NCBI GenBank assembly: GCA_014238425.1 | Contig: JABABD010000001.1 | Span: forward strand, 1-64,000 | From: Flavobacteriaceae bacterium | Lineage (GTDB): Bacteria; Bacteroidota; Bacteroidia; Flavobacteriales; Flavobacteriaceae | Length of the DNA: 64,000 nt | Direction: 5' to 3' | In this document: positions 1 to 8,239 of the stretch, piece after piece | Position numbering within the stretch: position 1 is the first letter of the stretch | Layout of the letters: each line of letters begins with the position of its first letter | Made by a program: the position numbers and the translations under genes | The notes under the pieces: generated by a model | Seen by the model: only the letters and a program-made list of their open reading frames with translations | Told to the model about the DNA's origin: nothing | Database searches by the model: none

Positions 1-73
1 CCTACAATTTACACTTCGCTTTGCGAAGCTTATTGATAACCAATAATTTGAGATTATTTCGATGTCCCCTTCT

Positions 74-150
74 CAAACTATTGTTACAGAATTTATTATC
101 TTTTCATTCACTAATCAGAACTACGTTTAACCCTGCAGTTAGTGGCAATT
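74..150. repeat. Right half of attC-like boundary repeat (copy S0)
   Basis: This 77-base stretch matches positions 5783-5860 at roughly 80 percent by eye. Both copies share TTATCTTTTCATTC, CGTTTAACCC and a GCAATT end. The end (GTTAGTGGCAATT) resembles the right ends of the other boundary repeats (GTTGGCAAA, GTTGTAGGTAA). The DNA further left (1-73) begins CCTACAATTT, which could be a diverged left arm, and holds a 6-bp hairpin at 14-28 (CTTCGC/GCGAAG). The next gene starts 8 bases after the repeat. The assignment to the boundary family is inferred. Confidence 0.5.
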
Positions 151-157
151 AAAAATA

Positions 158-1354
158 ATGCAAAACAAAAACAATCCTGTAACGCCTAATAATAGAATTG
201 AATACCTTGACTCTCTCCGTGGAATAGCTCTATTAGGCATTATTTTGGCTAACATGATTCTTTACTCATTATATCTATACTTGTCTGAAGATCAAATAAA
301 CAATATTGGTGTCACTCGATTTGACAAGACTCTTGATTTTTTGGAACTAATGTTGATTGAAGGTAAGTTTTATACCATCTTTTCTATTTTATTTGGAATA
401 GGGTTTTCCATAATATTGGAGAGGTCTAGATCAAAAAACAGTAATTTTGTCAAATTCTTTTTATGGAGAATGACTTTGTTGGCAATAATTGGAGTTATTC
501 ATGCCATTTTCTTTTGGCATAACGACATTTTATTTTTTTATGCTTGCTGTGGAATGTTGCTAATTCCGATGGCACGATTCTCTGATAAGACTATTTTTTT
601 CATTGCCTTGACAATGTTTGTAATACCAATAGGGATGAAAGTATTTTTTGGAACAACGACAGATTCATTTTTGCAGATTAGAGATCAATTATTTGAAACA
701 TTTAGCATTACATTAAATAATAGAGTTGACATTTGGACTAGTGGGAATTGGAAAAGCATTTGGCAATTAAATCTAAGTATGTGGTTTAATCAATTTCATT
801 TTGTGATTGGAAGTGGAATGATTTTTAAAATATTTGGTAGCTTTTTAATTGGTTATTTAATTGGACGAAAAAAAATTCACGAAAAGTTACACGAGCTTAA
901 ACCAATTATCAAAAAAATTGCTTTGATAGGCCTCATTTTCGGTCTCGTATTCAATTTTGCATACGCATCGTATTTCTATACTAATTCATGGGAATTGATC
1001 TTATCAGAGTCTTTGGGTATTTTACCGTTAAGCTTTGGCTACATGGCATTAGCAGCACTACTTTGGCAAAGTATTAAATTTAAAAAGTTAATGTTACTAT
1101 TTGCCCCTGTTGGAAGAATGGCTTTGACTAATTACGTTTTTCAAAGTGTTATTTGTACATTAATTTTTTACAATACTGGAATGGCTCTTGGTGGAAAGTT
1201 TAGTCCCTCTGGTTATTTGTTAATTGGAATTATAGTATTTGGTTTTCAAGTAGTTTTTAGTAAAATCTGGTTGGCAAAATTTCGTTTTGGCCCATTGGAA
1301 TGGATATGGAGATCACTAACCTACAGGAAATTAATTGTTAACTATAAAAAGTAG
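158..1354 (+). CDS. DUF418 family multipass membrane protein (YeiB-like)
   Basis: This is a predicted inner-membrane protein of 398 residues. It opens with the family's N-terminal signature (YLDSLRGIALLGIILANM, residues 16-33), which forms the first membrane segment. About eight to ten hydrophobic segments follow. The characteristic DUF418 C-terminus (FGPLEWIWRSLTY) lies near residues 376-388. Members are suspected to take part in transport or envelope modification, but no reaction is established. The ATG at 158 is 8 bases after a boundary repeat, and the stop codon touches the next repeat at 1355. The gene therefore looks like a self-contained single-gene module. Confidence 0.9.
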   Translation: MQNKNNPVTPNNRIEYLDSLRGIALLGIILANMILYSLYLYLSEDQINNIGVTRFDKTLDFLELMLIEGKFYTIFSILFGIGFSIILERSRSKNSNFVKFFLWRMTLLAIIGVIHAIFFWHNDILFFYACCGMLLIPMARFSDKTIFFIALTMFVIPIGMKVFFGTTTDSFLQIRDQLFETFSITLNNRVDIWTSGNWKSIWQLNLSMWFNQFHFVIGSGMIFKIFGSFLIGYLIGRKKIHEKLHELKPIIKKIALIGLIFGLVFNFAYASYFYTNSWELILSESLGILPLSFGYMALAALLWQSIKFKKLMLLFAPVGRMALTNYVFQSVICTLIFYNTGMALGGKFSPSGYLLIGIIVFGFQVVFSKIWLAKFRFGPLEWIWRSLTYRKLIVNYKK

Positions 1355-1489
1355 GCCGCTAACAACGTGTATAGTTCATGCTGCACCTGAATTTATTTGA
1401 AAAATTATATCTTTAATCCAACATCTGATTTGCAGCCGAATCTGACTAACGTCTGATTCCGCACAAACCATACACAAACATGTTGGCAA
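1355..1489. repeat. attC-like boundary repeat S1
   Basis: The left arm (1358-1380, GCTAACAACGTGTATAGTTC) and the right arm (1464-1489, AACCATACACAAACATGTTG) are imperfect inverted complements enclosing about 85 bases. The left end CTAACAA and right end TTGTTGGC-like sequence resemble the R-boxes of integron attC sites. They do not strictly match the RYYYAAC/GTTRRRY consensus. The element begins on the base after the DUF418 stop codon. The left arm recurs near 3484, 11733, 12928 and 15763. Confidence 0.65.
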
Positions 1490-1527
1490 ACATTATATCA
1501 CACCCTTAATTATTTATTAAATTCTTT

Positions 1528-2634
1528 TTACAATTTTTCATCAAAATAAGTCGAAGGAGAAATTCCCATTAGTTTTTTAAACGATTTATTAAATGTAGTT
1601 TTAGAATTAAATCCTGATTCTTGAGCAAGTCCAAAAAAAGTAAGTTGCTTGGCTTTATCTGTTTTTGCCAAGAGAATAAACTCTCTTATACGATAATAGT
1701 TTACATATTCAAAAAAGTTCATTCCTATATTTTCATTAAGTATTCGAGCAAGTTCAGGATTGTTTACACCTAATATTTGAGCAAGCTCTGCCTTAAGTAA
1801 CCTATTGTTTAAGTATGGTTTTTTATCAATCATAATTTGATCAAGCTGTTTTTTTAACCGTTCCATATCTTCTATACTTAATTTTGATTGCGCATACTTT
1901 TTAAATTCAATTTCTGGTAAAACTTGCATCACATTTGGCGAAATCATCCCGTAATAATTAATAAAAAGAATTATTAGTGCTAAAAAAATCCATATATACG
2001 GACGAAGTGTACGCTCTAACTCTTGGAAACCAGAAAGACTAATAAAGTAGATAATAATCCAAAATAACAAACAGCCACCAATTACCAATAAAAAATTTAT
2101 AATAAAGCGAAGGTGTACTTCATATGATATTTCATTTTTTATCTCTTTAGAAAAGTTTTTAAAAGTATTCCAACTTAATACCCAATATATACTATTTACC
2201 ATTAAGCCTAACCCTAAGCAAATATGTATAACACGAAACAACTCTCCTGTTTTTATTCTCTCAGCTATAACAGCATCTGATGGAATAATAAAGTAAACAA
2301 TTATAAATATCGAATATACTAAACCAGGGACATAATGAATTAAATCTTTATTTGAATATTTTTTTTTCAGTAATACAGAACGCGTAAACAAATAAACTGT
2401 TGGGCCAAATAATAATATTGAAAACTCAGAAAAAGAAATGAGTCTGAAATTACTATTCCAGACCCCGGTACTATGCAATGTCCTACCCAATAAACCTATT
2501 AAAAGAGTTACAATTAAAAATGCCATAAACCCATTTATATGCTTTCTTTTCTTTAACGAAAAAAGATAAATAGACAACAAGAAAAGGCTTTGAAAAAAAC
2601 CAAAATAAATTAGTTGATTAAGTATTGTTTGCAT
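1528..2634 (-). CDS. AraC-family regulator with multipass membrane N-terminus
   Basis: The 368-residue protein has seven or so membrane segments in residues 5-240 and a cytoplasmic AraC-type double helix-turn-helix in about 265-368. The second HTH carries the family pattern GLAQESGFNSKTTFNKSFKK followed by GISPSTYF. This architecture (7TM sensor fused to HTH_18) is common in Flavobacteriaceae and presumably senses an envelope or membrane signal. The lipoprotein gene starting at 3349 lies 19 bases upstream on the same strand, so the pair is probably co-transcribed. The effector and target genes are unknown. Confidence 0.9.
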   Translation of the reverse strand: MQTILNQLIYFGFFQSLFLLSIYLFSLKKRKHINGFMAFLIVTLLIGLLGRTLHSTGVWNSNFRLISFSEFSILLFGPTVYLFTRSVLLKKKYSNKDLIHYVPGLVYSIFIIVYFIIPSDAVIAERIKTGELFRVIHICLGLGLMVNSIYWVLSWNTFKNFSKEIKNEISYEVHLRFIINFLLVIGGCLLFWIIIYFISLSGFQELERTLRPYIWIFLALIILFINYYGMISPNVMQVLPEIEFKKYAQSKLSIEDMERLKKQLDQIMIDKKPYLNNRLLKAELAQILGVNNPELARILNENIGMNFFEYVNYYRIREFILLAKTDKAKQLTFFGLAQESGFNSKTTFNKSFKKLMGISPSTYFDEKL

Positions 2635-2653
2635 ATATTATTTCTTAAGTAAG

Positions 2654-3349
2654 TTAATTGATTGTAAATTGATGTACATTTTTTAAACCCTCATAACTCG
2701 ACATTGTATGTTGTTTTGCATATGCCTCAAAAGCAGATTGATTATCCCATTGTATTATATAAAACTGATCAGGGTTATAATTATATCCAGTTGGAGAATC
2801 TCCATTATTTAATTGTAAAACAATATTACCTCCTGCTTTTTTAATATCTCCTTCCCATTTAGATGAAAATTTATCAAATTTTTCTGAATCTTCCTCCCAA
2901 AATGATGTAGCTACATTATATTTTTCTGTATTTACAGAAAAATTAATATCACTTGGCATTTCATAATACGTTAGATAAAAATACGGAAATATATCTCTAC
3001 GCTGTTGATGAAAATTAGGTACTCTTTTAGAAATATTAGCTAAAAACCCTTCTCTTTTCATTTTACTTTCCCACTTACCAAATATTAAACTAACTGGAAG
3101 GCCAGTACCAAGAGTAAGTTTTGAAATTTTAAAGCCTTGCTGCGGTTGATATGAATATTCAAAAGCTAAAGGAAAAGCCGTTTTTTTATAAGTTTCAAAT
3201 TTTGCGTCTGAATCTGGTGCTGTTGTTAATAACATAACATCCATGATTTCACCTTTTTTAAAACTAAAAGATTTCACCTTTTCACTTTGTGCTTTACAAT
3301 TAAAAATGGCCAAAGAAAAAAATACTAATACTACTGTTTTTAATTTCAT
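2654..3349 (-). CDS. Putative lipoprotein, possibly with DUF1330/NIPSNAP-like fold
   Basis: This exported protein has 231 residues. Its N-terminus is a signal peptide ending in a lipobox-like IFNC (Cys18). The C-terminal part (FYIIQWDNQSAFEAYAKQH, about residues 197-215) looks like dimeric alpha/beta-barrel proteins such as DUF1330 or NIPSNAP. In those, one strand is followed by a helix carrying an F-x-x-Y pattern. A similar segment may occur in the N-terminal half. The fold assignment is an inference from pattern, and no catalytic residues are obvious. It precedes the AraC gene on the same strand by 19 bases, so it may be regulated with it. Confidence 0.65.
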   Translation of the reverse strand: MKLKTVVLVFFSLAIFNCKAQSEKVKSFSFKKGEIMDVMLLTTAPDSDAKFETYKKTAFPLAFEYSYQPQQGFKISKLTLGTGLPVSLIFGKWESKMKREGFLANISKRVPNFHQQRRDIFPYFYLTYYEMPSDINFSVNTEKYNVATSFWEEDSEKFDKFSSKWEGDIKKAGGNIVLQLNNGDSPTGYNYNPDQFYIIQWDNQSAFEAYAKQHTMSSYEGLKNVHQFTIN

Positions 3350-3483
3350 AATTATAAAAATTTAATGTTCATATTGATCAAAACAATAATATTAAAGTTT
3401 AATACGCAAGAATTTAAATACCTGAAGCGTTCGCATACAGTACTTGTGCTAGATTATAAAGAAAATAGCATGTTAAACGTTAT

Positions 3484-3605
3484 GCCAACAACGCGTATAA
3501 TTCATAATGTTTAAAGGTGGTTCGGGAAATTCCGCGCTCTTGATTCTTTTTTACTAACTTGAAGACCTCTACATTACAAACCATATACGAACACGTTGTA
3601 GGTAA
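3484..3605. repeat. attC-like boundary repeat S2
   Basis: The left arm (3484-3507, CCAACAACGCGTATAATTCAT) and the right arm (3575-3605, ACCATATACGAACACGTTG) are imperfect inverted complements. The middle contains GAAATTCCGCGCT followed by a T-rich run and ACTAACTTGAAG. It aligns with the middle of the repeat at 11730-11861, so these two copies share more than their ends. The right end sits directly before an ATG at 3607. Confidence 0.65.
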
Positions 3606-3606
3606 T

Positions 3607-3759
3607 ATGACCGAAGAAATCCCTCACATACAATTTGAGTCCAGTTATTCTAAAATCAAGGGAATAGAAATCATTACTTTAGAAAGCCTAATTGAAAGAA
3701 AAGATAACCTAAATCATTTTCCGGAAAAAGCAATTCAACAGGTTTGTATTCATCATTAG
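3607..3759 (+). pseudogene. Truncated N-terminal fragment of an AraC-family regulator
   Basis: Fifty codons starting one base after the boundary repeat resemble the N-terminus of small flavobacterial AraC regulators. The matching parts are a GIEIITLESLIERKDNLNH-type segment followed by FPEKA. In intact relatives this leads into a cupin sensor domain and a C-terminal HTH. Here the frame ends at TAG (3757-3759) and neither domain follows. The reading frame is open upstream to 3559, but that stretch is the repeat's right arm, so ATG 3607 is the natural start. The family match is from memory of the pattern. The truncation is seen directly. Confidence 0.55.
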
Positions 3760-3799
3760 GCAGCTTATATGCAGTTCCTGAGATTTGATTATTCCCAGT

Positions 3800-4135
3800 T
3801 TAAATTAATGAGTTTATTTGACCAATACTGTCCCTCTTAAACTCAAACTTCATTTGTGGATGTAAGAAAGCTTGATAAGAATCTTTATCTATAGAATCAA
3901 GTATTTGAGTTGCATGCCAAAAGCTAGGTAGGAGAGTTAGCAAGCCAGACTCTACTTTTACCTCAAGGACTAAATCGGTATCAAGGGCATAACGACCAAT
4001 ATACTCAGATGGATTGTCCAATGTATTTTCGATTGGTCTATCAAATTGTTTACATCCTAATAAAATTAGAACTATTGCTAAAATTATGACTTCAGTTGAT
4101 ATAATTATATTACTATACCGCTTATTATTGCTCAT
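3800..4135 (-). CDS. Small lipoprotein, DUF3471-like beta module
   Basis: The 111-residue protein has a hydrophobic N-terminal segment ending in a lipobox-like LLGC (Cys28). A domain of alternating short strands follows, with YIGRYALD, LVLEVKVESGLLTLLP and FEFKRDSIGQINSL. This pattern resembles the DUF3471-type module that often trails serine hydrolases and peptidases. Here it stands alone, so it could be the remnant or a free version of such a tail. The gene lies 25 bases downstream of the amidohydrolase gene on the same strand and is probably co-transcribed with it. The function is unknown. Confidence 0.6.
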   Translation of the reverse strand: MSNNKRYSNIIISTEVIILAIVLILLGCKQFDRPIENTLDNPSEYIGRYALDTDLVLEVKVESGLLTLLPSFWHATQILDSIDKDSYQAFLHPQMKFEFKRDSIGQINSLI

Positions 4136-4160
4136 ATTTAACTGACGAATTGCTTAAAAG

Positions 4161-5444
4161 TTATAATTGTTTTCCGTTTAATATCACCTTATAAATTTCT
4201 TCAGTGTTTCCAATATTTATCAAAGGGTTTTTATTTAGGATAACCAGATTTGCAATTTTGTTTATTTCTATAGTACCGTAGTCTTTATCTAAGCGCAGAA
4301 ATTGAGCTGGATTTATTGTAGCAGTCTTAAGTATTTCATATTCTGAAATTCCACAAGAGCCTAAGAGTTGTAGTTCTCTGTGCAATGATTTTCCTGGAGT
4401 TAAGTTAAACAATGCTGGTGAATCTGTTCCTGCCAATAATGATAAATTTTGATTATTCATCTCTTTGACCAAAAGTTTTTGAAATAAATAGCCTTTTTCA
4501 AGTCGAAACTGTTTTCCTTTAGTACTAAATTTAGTAGGTATTTGATTTTTTGGGGGTAACCAATTCCAATAACTAGCTATTTCATTTAATGGAGGATTCA
4601 ATTCTGACGGAAAGTTAGTTTTTTGCGCCTGGGTTAGTATTGATTTGAAAGCAACTAATGTTGGACTTACCCATTTGCTATTTTTCTTTAGTGTTGAAAC
4701 TATAGTGTCAATTAATTGATAATTGGGTTCCGTAACAGTATCATCAACGCCCATTAGATAGTTTAAGGGTTCATTGTATAGTATTTCTTCAGTATGACAA
4801 ATGAGCTCCTGATTGGTGTCCATCAACTGATAAAAACCAATTTTGCGAGGTATATGACCAACCAAACGTAAATTATATTCTTTCGCCTTATTATTATAAA
4901 CTTCAAAAGCAGCTTCTGAAAGGTGAGTATATATTTTTATATATTCAAAGCCCTTTTCTTTATGATTTTTTAATTGCTGTAATGCCTCTTCGGCTGTTAG
5001 ATCATCCGCTCGTTGATTTCTCCCCGAACTGATGATTTTTGGTCCTATTAATTCTGCGTTGTCAATCTTTTTTTTGTGGGTAAGTAGTTCATCTGAACCA
5101 TGAAGGGAGAAAACATTAGTGACGCCATAATTTAATAACAACGAATCGGATACCTTGTACAAGGTTTCTTTTCTTCCGTAATGAAAATGACTGTCAAAAA
5201 GCCCCGGAATTATAAATTTATTACTACAATCGATTGTAATTGTTTTTGAGTTTAAATAATTACCATCAATTTTGTCTTCAATTGCAACAATTCTATCATT
5301 TTGCATAATGATATTTTTCTTGACAAGAATTGTGTCTTTATACATTGGGATAATATTACAATTCTTTAATACTGTATATTCGTTTTGATCGCTTGAACAG
5401 GAAGATGTTGTTAAGACCACAAATAATAGTAATATAAATCTCAT
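4161..5444 (-). CDS. Amidohydrolase-family lipoprotein (copy 1)
   Basis: This metal-dependent hydrolase of 427 residues is probably anchored on the periplasmic or outer face (lipobox TSSC, Cys16). The amidohydrolase barrel is shown by the HxH metal motif (SHFHYG, His86 and His88), a mid-protein GHIPRK His, a HTEE segment, and GTDSPAL near residue 341. The small N-terminal beta-sandwich and the C-terminal IEINKIANLVIL segment are also typical. Relatives act on imidazolonepropionate-like or peptide amides, but the substrate cannot be read from sequence. A paralogue of similar size lies at 5860-7083 in the neighbouring module. Confidence 0.85.
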   Translation of the reverse strand: MRFILLLFVVLTTSSCSSDQNEYTVLKNCNIIPMYKDTILVKKNIIMQNDRIVAIEDKIDGNYLNSKTITIDCSNKFIIPGLFDSHFHYGRKETLYKVSDSLLLNYGVTNVFSLHGSDELLTHKKKIDNAELIGPKIISSGRNQRADDLTAEEALQQLKNHKEKGFEYIKIYTHLSEAAFEVYNNKAKEYNLRLVGHIPRKIGFYQLMDTNQELICHTEEILYNEPLNYLMGVDDTVTEPNYQLIDTIVSTLKKNSKWVSPTLVAFKSILTQAQKTNFPSELNPPLNEIASYWNWLPPKNQIPTKFSTKGKQFRLEKGYLFQKLLVKEMNNQNLSLLAGTDSPALFNLTPGKSLHRELQLLGSCGISEYEILKTATINPAQFLRLDKDYGTIEINKIANLVILNKNPLINIGNTEEIYKVILNGKQL

Positions 5445-5483
5445 GATATTTTTTATTTAATAAATATTGTACAATGGTTACTA

Positions 5484-5786
5484 TCAGTTAATTTTCTTTT
5501 TCGGATATTCTCTCCAAGCATAGCTTTTATGTATAATTTCCCACTCTCCTTCATACTTTATGAGTAAAAAATAATCTGTATAAATTCGCCAATTTGGAAT
5601 TACAATTTCCGCTTTGGCCATTGCAGCATTATTTTCATAATCGATAGAAATTATTCGCCCTATTCGATTTGATTTTTCGTCTTTATTTACATTAGAAATG
5701 TATTTTTTTTCCGAACGAATTAGTATACTATCTTTTTGATAACCATTAATTTGAAAACCTAAACCATTAATAGTACAATTTCCAAA
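5484..5786 (-). pseudogene. C-terminal remnant of an NTF2-like (SnoaL/lumazine-binding) protein
   Basis: The minus strand is open for about 100 codons, from an in-frame TAA at 5787-5789 down to TGA at 5484-5486, with no start codon at its head. The product would contain RIGRIISIDYENNAAMAKAE and YTDYFLLIKYEGEWEIIHKS. This is the closing beta-sheet pattern of NTF2-like proteins and is similar to the end of the gene at 8240-8758. The N-terminal half is missing, and the open stretch stops where the repeat copy at 5783-5860 begins. That is direct evidence of a 5-prime truncation at a module boundary. Confidence 0.6.
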
Positions 5787-5860
5787 TTATTGTTATTCAA
5801 ATTCATTATCTTTTCATTCTCTAAACTGAACTCCGTTTAACCCTTCAGTTGTAAGCAATT
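5783..5860. repeat. Right half of attC-like boundary repeat (copy S3)
   Basis: This is the second copy of the 77-base sequence at 74-150, with about 13 differences by eye. It ends in CAGTTGTAAGCAATT, comparable with the right ends of the other boundary repeats. On its left it truncates the NTF2-like remnant. On its right it runs straight into the stop codon of the amidohydrolase gene at 5860. No left arm is recognisable, so the site is probably a hybrid left by a deletion or insertion. Confidence 0.55.
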
Positions 5861-7083
5861 TAGTCGTTAACTAAATTATTGTTTGCAGAACCATTTAACA
5901 AAATAAATTCTCCATCTATTATAGCTGACTTTACTTTACGAAGCGAATTAAGGTTTTTAATTGGATTATCCTCTAAAACGATAAATTTTGCTTTATATCC
6001 TTCTTCAATTTGAAAGTTTTCACCTAAATATTTTGCTGAATCATTTGTTGCCATTAAAAGAACTTCATTTGGCTTTATTCCTGCATCAATAAGTAATTCC
6101 ATTTCTCTAAATATAGATTCTCCTCCTTTTAATCCACTTAATGGATAGTCAGTACCTACCAATATTTGAACTCCTTTATCATGGAATCTTTTAGTGTAAC
6201 TTTGAAGTCTTTTCAAAATTTTATAACCAGAAGCTTGTTGTTCTTTTGGTGCACTCTTGACAAAATTCTCATAAGTAACCAGAGTTGGTGTAATGGCTAT
6301 ATTATTACGTTTCAAGTTTACAGCTAAGGAATCTAAATATGGACCATCTAAAATATCTATTACTTCCCTGAAAGATTTGGCTGGGAAATTTTCTCTTGAA
6401 AAAAGCCCTCTGATAAAGCTATCTATATGTTCAATTGAGCTAATTTCATATTCAGAATATTTAATTGGATCTATTCCTTCAGGAATATGGCCAACAACTT
6501 TTAAATCATTTTCATTACATAATTTTATCAAATCATCCAATAATCCACGTGGAAAACAATTGTGTATTTTAAAAAATTTAAGCTTCGCTGATTTAATCAA
6601 TGAAATTGCTTCAATTAAATCAGACCTTGTATCTATAACCTGGTGTTCATCAACCTCACATGCTTTCCCATTATAGATAAAACCAACAGGATGAACACCA
6701 TATTTTCTATATTCCTCACTCTTATAATCTTGGTAAATATTTAGGAAACCTAAATTGTCACTTTTAAAAACACCCATGTCCCTAACACCAAAAACACCGT
6801 ATTTTCTATATTCATCCATTTTTAGTGAAACACTATCATGAAGATGAGCATGCATATCATTTAGAATTGGAAAAATCCAATTCCCTTTCAAGTCAATAGA
6901 ATTTCTGTCAGTAATTGAATCTTTCGTGATTTTTTTAATAATCCCATCTTCAACAATTATATTTACTAATTCTGATTCGCCGCTTTTGATATCGATTAGA
7001 TTGGCGTTTTTAATTATAAGTCTATTAGACTTATCACAACTAACTAAAAAAATTAAACAAATGTAAAGTAAAAGTACTCTCAT
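5860..7083 (-). CDS. Amidohydrolase-family lipoprotein (copy 2)
   Basis: The protein has 407 residues, with a lipoprotein signal ending in LVSC (Cys16). The metal-dependent amidohydrolase barrel shows the HxH motif (DMHAHLH, His78 and His80), GHIPEG, a SIEHIDS histidine segment and VGTDYPL. It shares order and spacing of motifs with the protein at 4161-5444 but is clearly diverged. It may hydrolyse amide or cyclic amide bonds of unknown compounds in the periplasm. The stop codon abuts a boundary repeat, and a degenerate repeat lies 33 bases upstream of the start, so the gene looks like a single-gene module. Confidence 0.85.
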   Translation of the reverse strand: MRVLLLYICLIFLVSCDKSNRLIIKNANLIDIKSGESELVNIIVEDGIIKKITKDSITDRNSIDLKGNWIFPILNDMHAHLHDSVSLKMDEYRKYGVFGVRDMGVFKSDNLGFLNIYQDYKSEEYRKYGVHPVGFIYNGKACEVDEHQVIDTRSDLIEAISLIKSAKLKFFKIHNCFPRGLLDDLIKLCNENDLKVVGHIPEGIDPIKYSEYEISSIEHIDSFIRGLFSRENFPAKSFREVIDILDGPYLDSLAVNLKRNNIAITPTLVTYENFVKSAPKEQQASGYKILKRLQSYTKRFHDKGVQILVGTDYPLSGLKGGESIFREMELLIDAGIKPNEVLLMATNDSAKYLGENFQIEEGYKAKFIVLEDNPIKNLNSLRKVKSAIIDGEFILLNGSANNNLVND

Positions 7084-7391
7084 AATAAATGAATTTTTAA
7101 TTCTTACATATCAAAGACTTGTATAGTTCATGCTAACACATGAACTTCAATTTTAATTTATATCTTTAAACAAACGTATGATTACTTGTAAAAATAGCAA
7201 GGCACAGTCATAGTACTATTTTTTCATAATATTGACTTCTAATGTTTAGGTTTTTTCATAACGTTTAATTTTCTTTTAAACTAAATGTATATACAATCAA
7301 GTATGATTATATATTAATCAGTGTTAACTAAAAAAAATTAATATTCAAAGATGTATCTATAAACTTCAAATAATGAAGCACATAATTATAT
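7084..7391. other. Non-coding 308-base gap with degenerate repeat
   Basis: This gap contains a degenerate left arm of the boundary repeat at 7116-7182 and otherwise very AT-rich sequence. No reading frame of convincing length or composition was found. The gap lies upstream of the amidohydrolase gene (7083) and downstream of the protease gene (7392). The promoter of the amidohydrolase should therefore be here, but I see no clean TAnnTTTG box close to its start. Confidence 0.5.
7116..7182. repeat. Degenerate boundary repeat S4 (left half)
   Basis: The sequence CTTGTATAGTTCATGCTAAC followed by a TTTATATCTTTAAACAAACG stretch aligns with the left arm and middle of repeat S1 (GTGTATAGTTCATGC, then TTATATCTTTAATCCAAC). 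The outer AACAA end and any right arm are missing. It marks a probable old module boundary. Confidence 0.4.
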
Positions 7392-8225
7392 TTATTCTTT
7401 ACAAAGCTTTACATACTTATTTTTGAAGTCGAAAGTAATGTTGTATTCTGAAATCAAACCAATACCGATATTAATAGAATTGGCCTTTTCTGAAAAAAGG
7501 ACTTTATCGCCATTTATTATATTATCTCCAATCTTAATTGTATCCAGCACTTTTCCTGAATAGAAATAAAACTCCGTGTTTGCTCGTCTTCCAGTACCAC
7601 TCTTACTTAATTTTTTAGTTTTAATCGATTTTGTCAAATTCATAGGCATATGTAAATAGAGCATTGATCCAGTATCTATGTGTCCGTTGAAGATCTTATT
7701 TCCAATTTTTATTTCTATTCCCATACCATCCTTTAAAGCCAAAACATTAGGTTCATCTAAAGACAAGTTGCCTTTCTCCAATTGAATTACATTATCGCGA
7801 AAATTAATAGTTACGAGATAGTTTTTAAAAAATTCTTGCCCAATAATTCCATGGAATGCAATAGAATCTCTTCCTCTGTTATAATTTCTAGATAGCATTT
7901 CTACATTGTTACGCACTACTCCGCCAACATTTACATAATCAACACGCACTTCATCTATGTCACTGTAATTAACGCCATCAAAATTAGATTGGGCACCAAT
8001 TATCTTTACTTTTGAATCACTGCTGGTTAGAGTAGAATCAATTCTGCCAAATCCATAGGCGCCTGTATCATAAATAAAAGGATATTCTTTTCTATTAATA
8101 TCTACATTAATGAAAATACGATTGTTTTTAAGTTCAAACGGAATGGTTTTATTTTGTGCACATGCAGAAAATAACAATGAAAAGACAAATATTGTTGAAA
8201 GGTTAATAATTCTCATATATTTCAT
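7392..8225 (-). CDS. Retropepsin-like aspartic protease, lipoprotein
   Basis: The 277-residue protein carries two copies of the aspartic protease catalytic triplet: DTG at 53-55 within PFIYDTGAYG, and DTG at 184-186 within GHIDTGSM. This gives a pepsin-like single-chain arrangement of two half-domains. The N-terminus is a signal ending in SAC (Cys22), so it is probably a periplasmic lipoprotein. GIIGQEF near 126-132 matches the flap-and-core pattern of bacterial aspartyl proteases. The NTF2-like lipoprotein gene ends 14 bases upstream on the same strand, so the two are likely one operon. The substrate is unknown. Confidence 0.85.
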   Translation of the reverse strand: MKYMRIINLSTIFVFSLLFSACAQNKTIPFELKNNRIFINVDINRKEYPFIYDTGAYGFGRIDSTLTSSDSKVKIIGAQSNFDGVNYSDIDEVRVDYVNVGGVVRNNVEMLSRNYNRGRDSIAFHGIIGQEFFKNYLVTINFRDNVIQLEKGNLSLDEPNVLALKDGMGIEIKIGNKIFNGHIDTGSMLYLHMPMNLTKSIKTKKLSKSGTGRRANTEFYFYSGKVLDTIKIGDNIINGDKVLFSEKANSINIGIGLISEYNITFDFKNKYVKLCKE

Positions 8226-8239
8226 TTATTGAATTTTAG

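Noticed and set aside
3559..3606. TTG-initiated upstream extension of the AraC fragment
   Set aside because: These 48 bases are the right arm of a boundary repeat, so the extension is non-coding sequence read in frame by chance.
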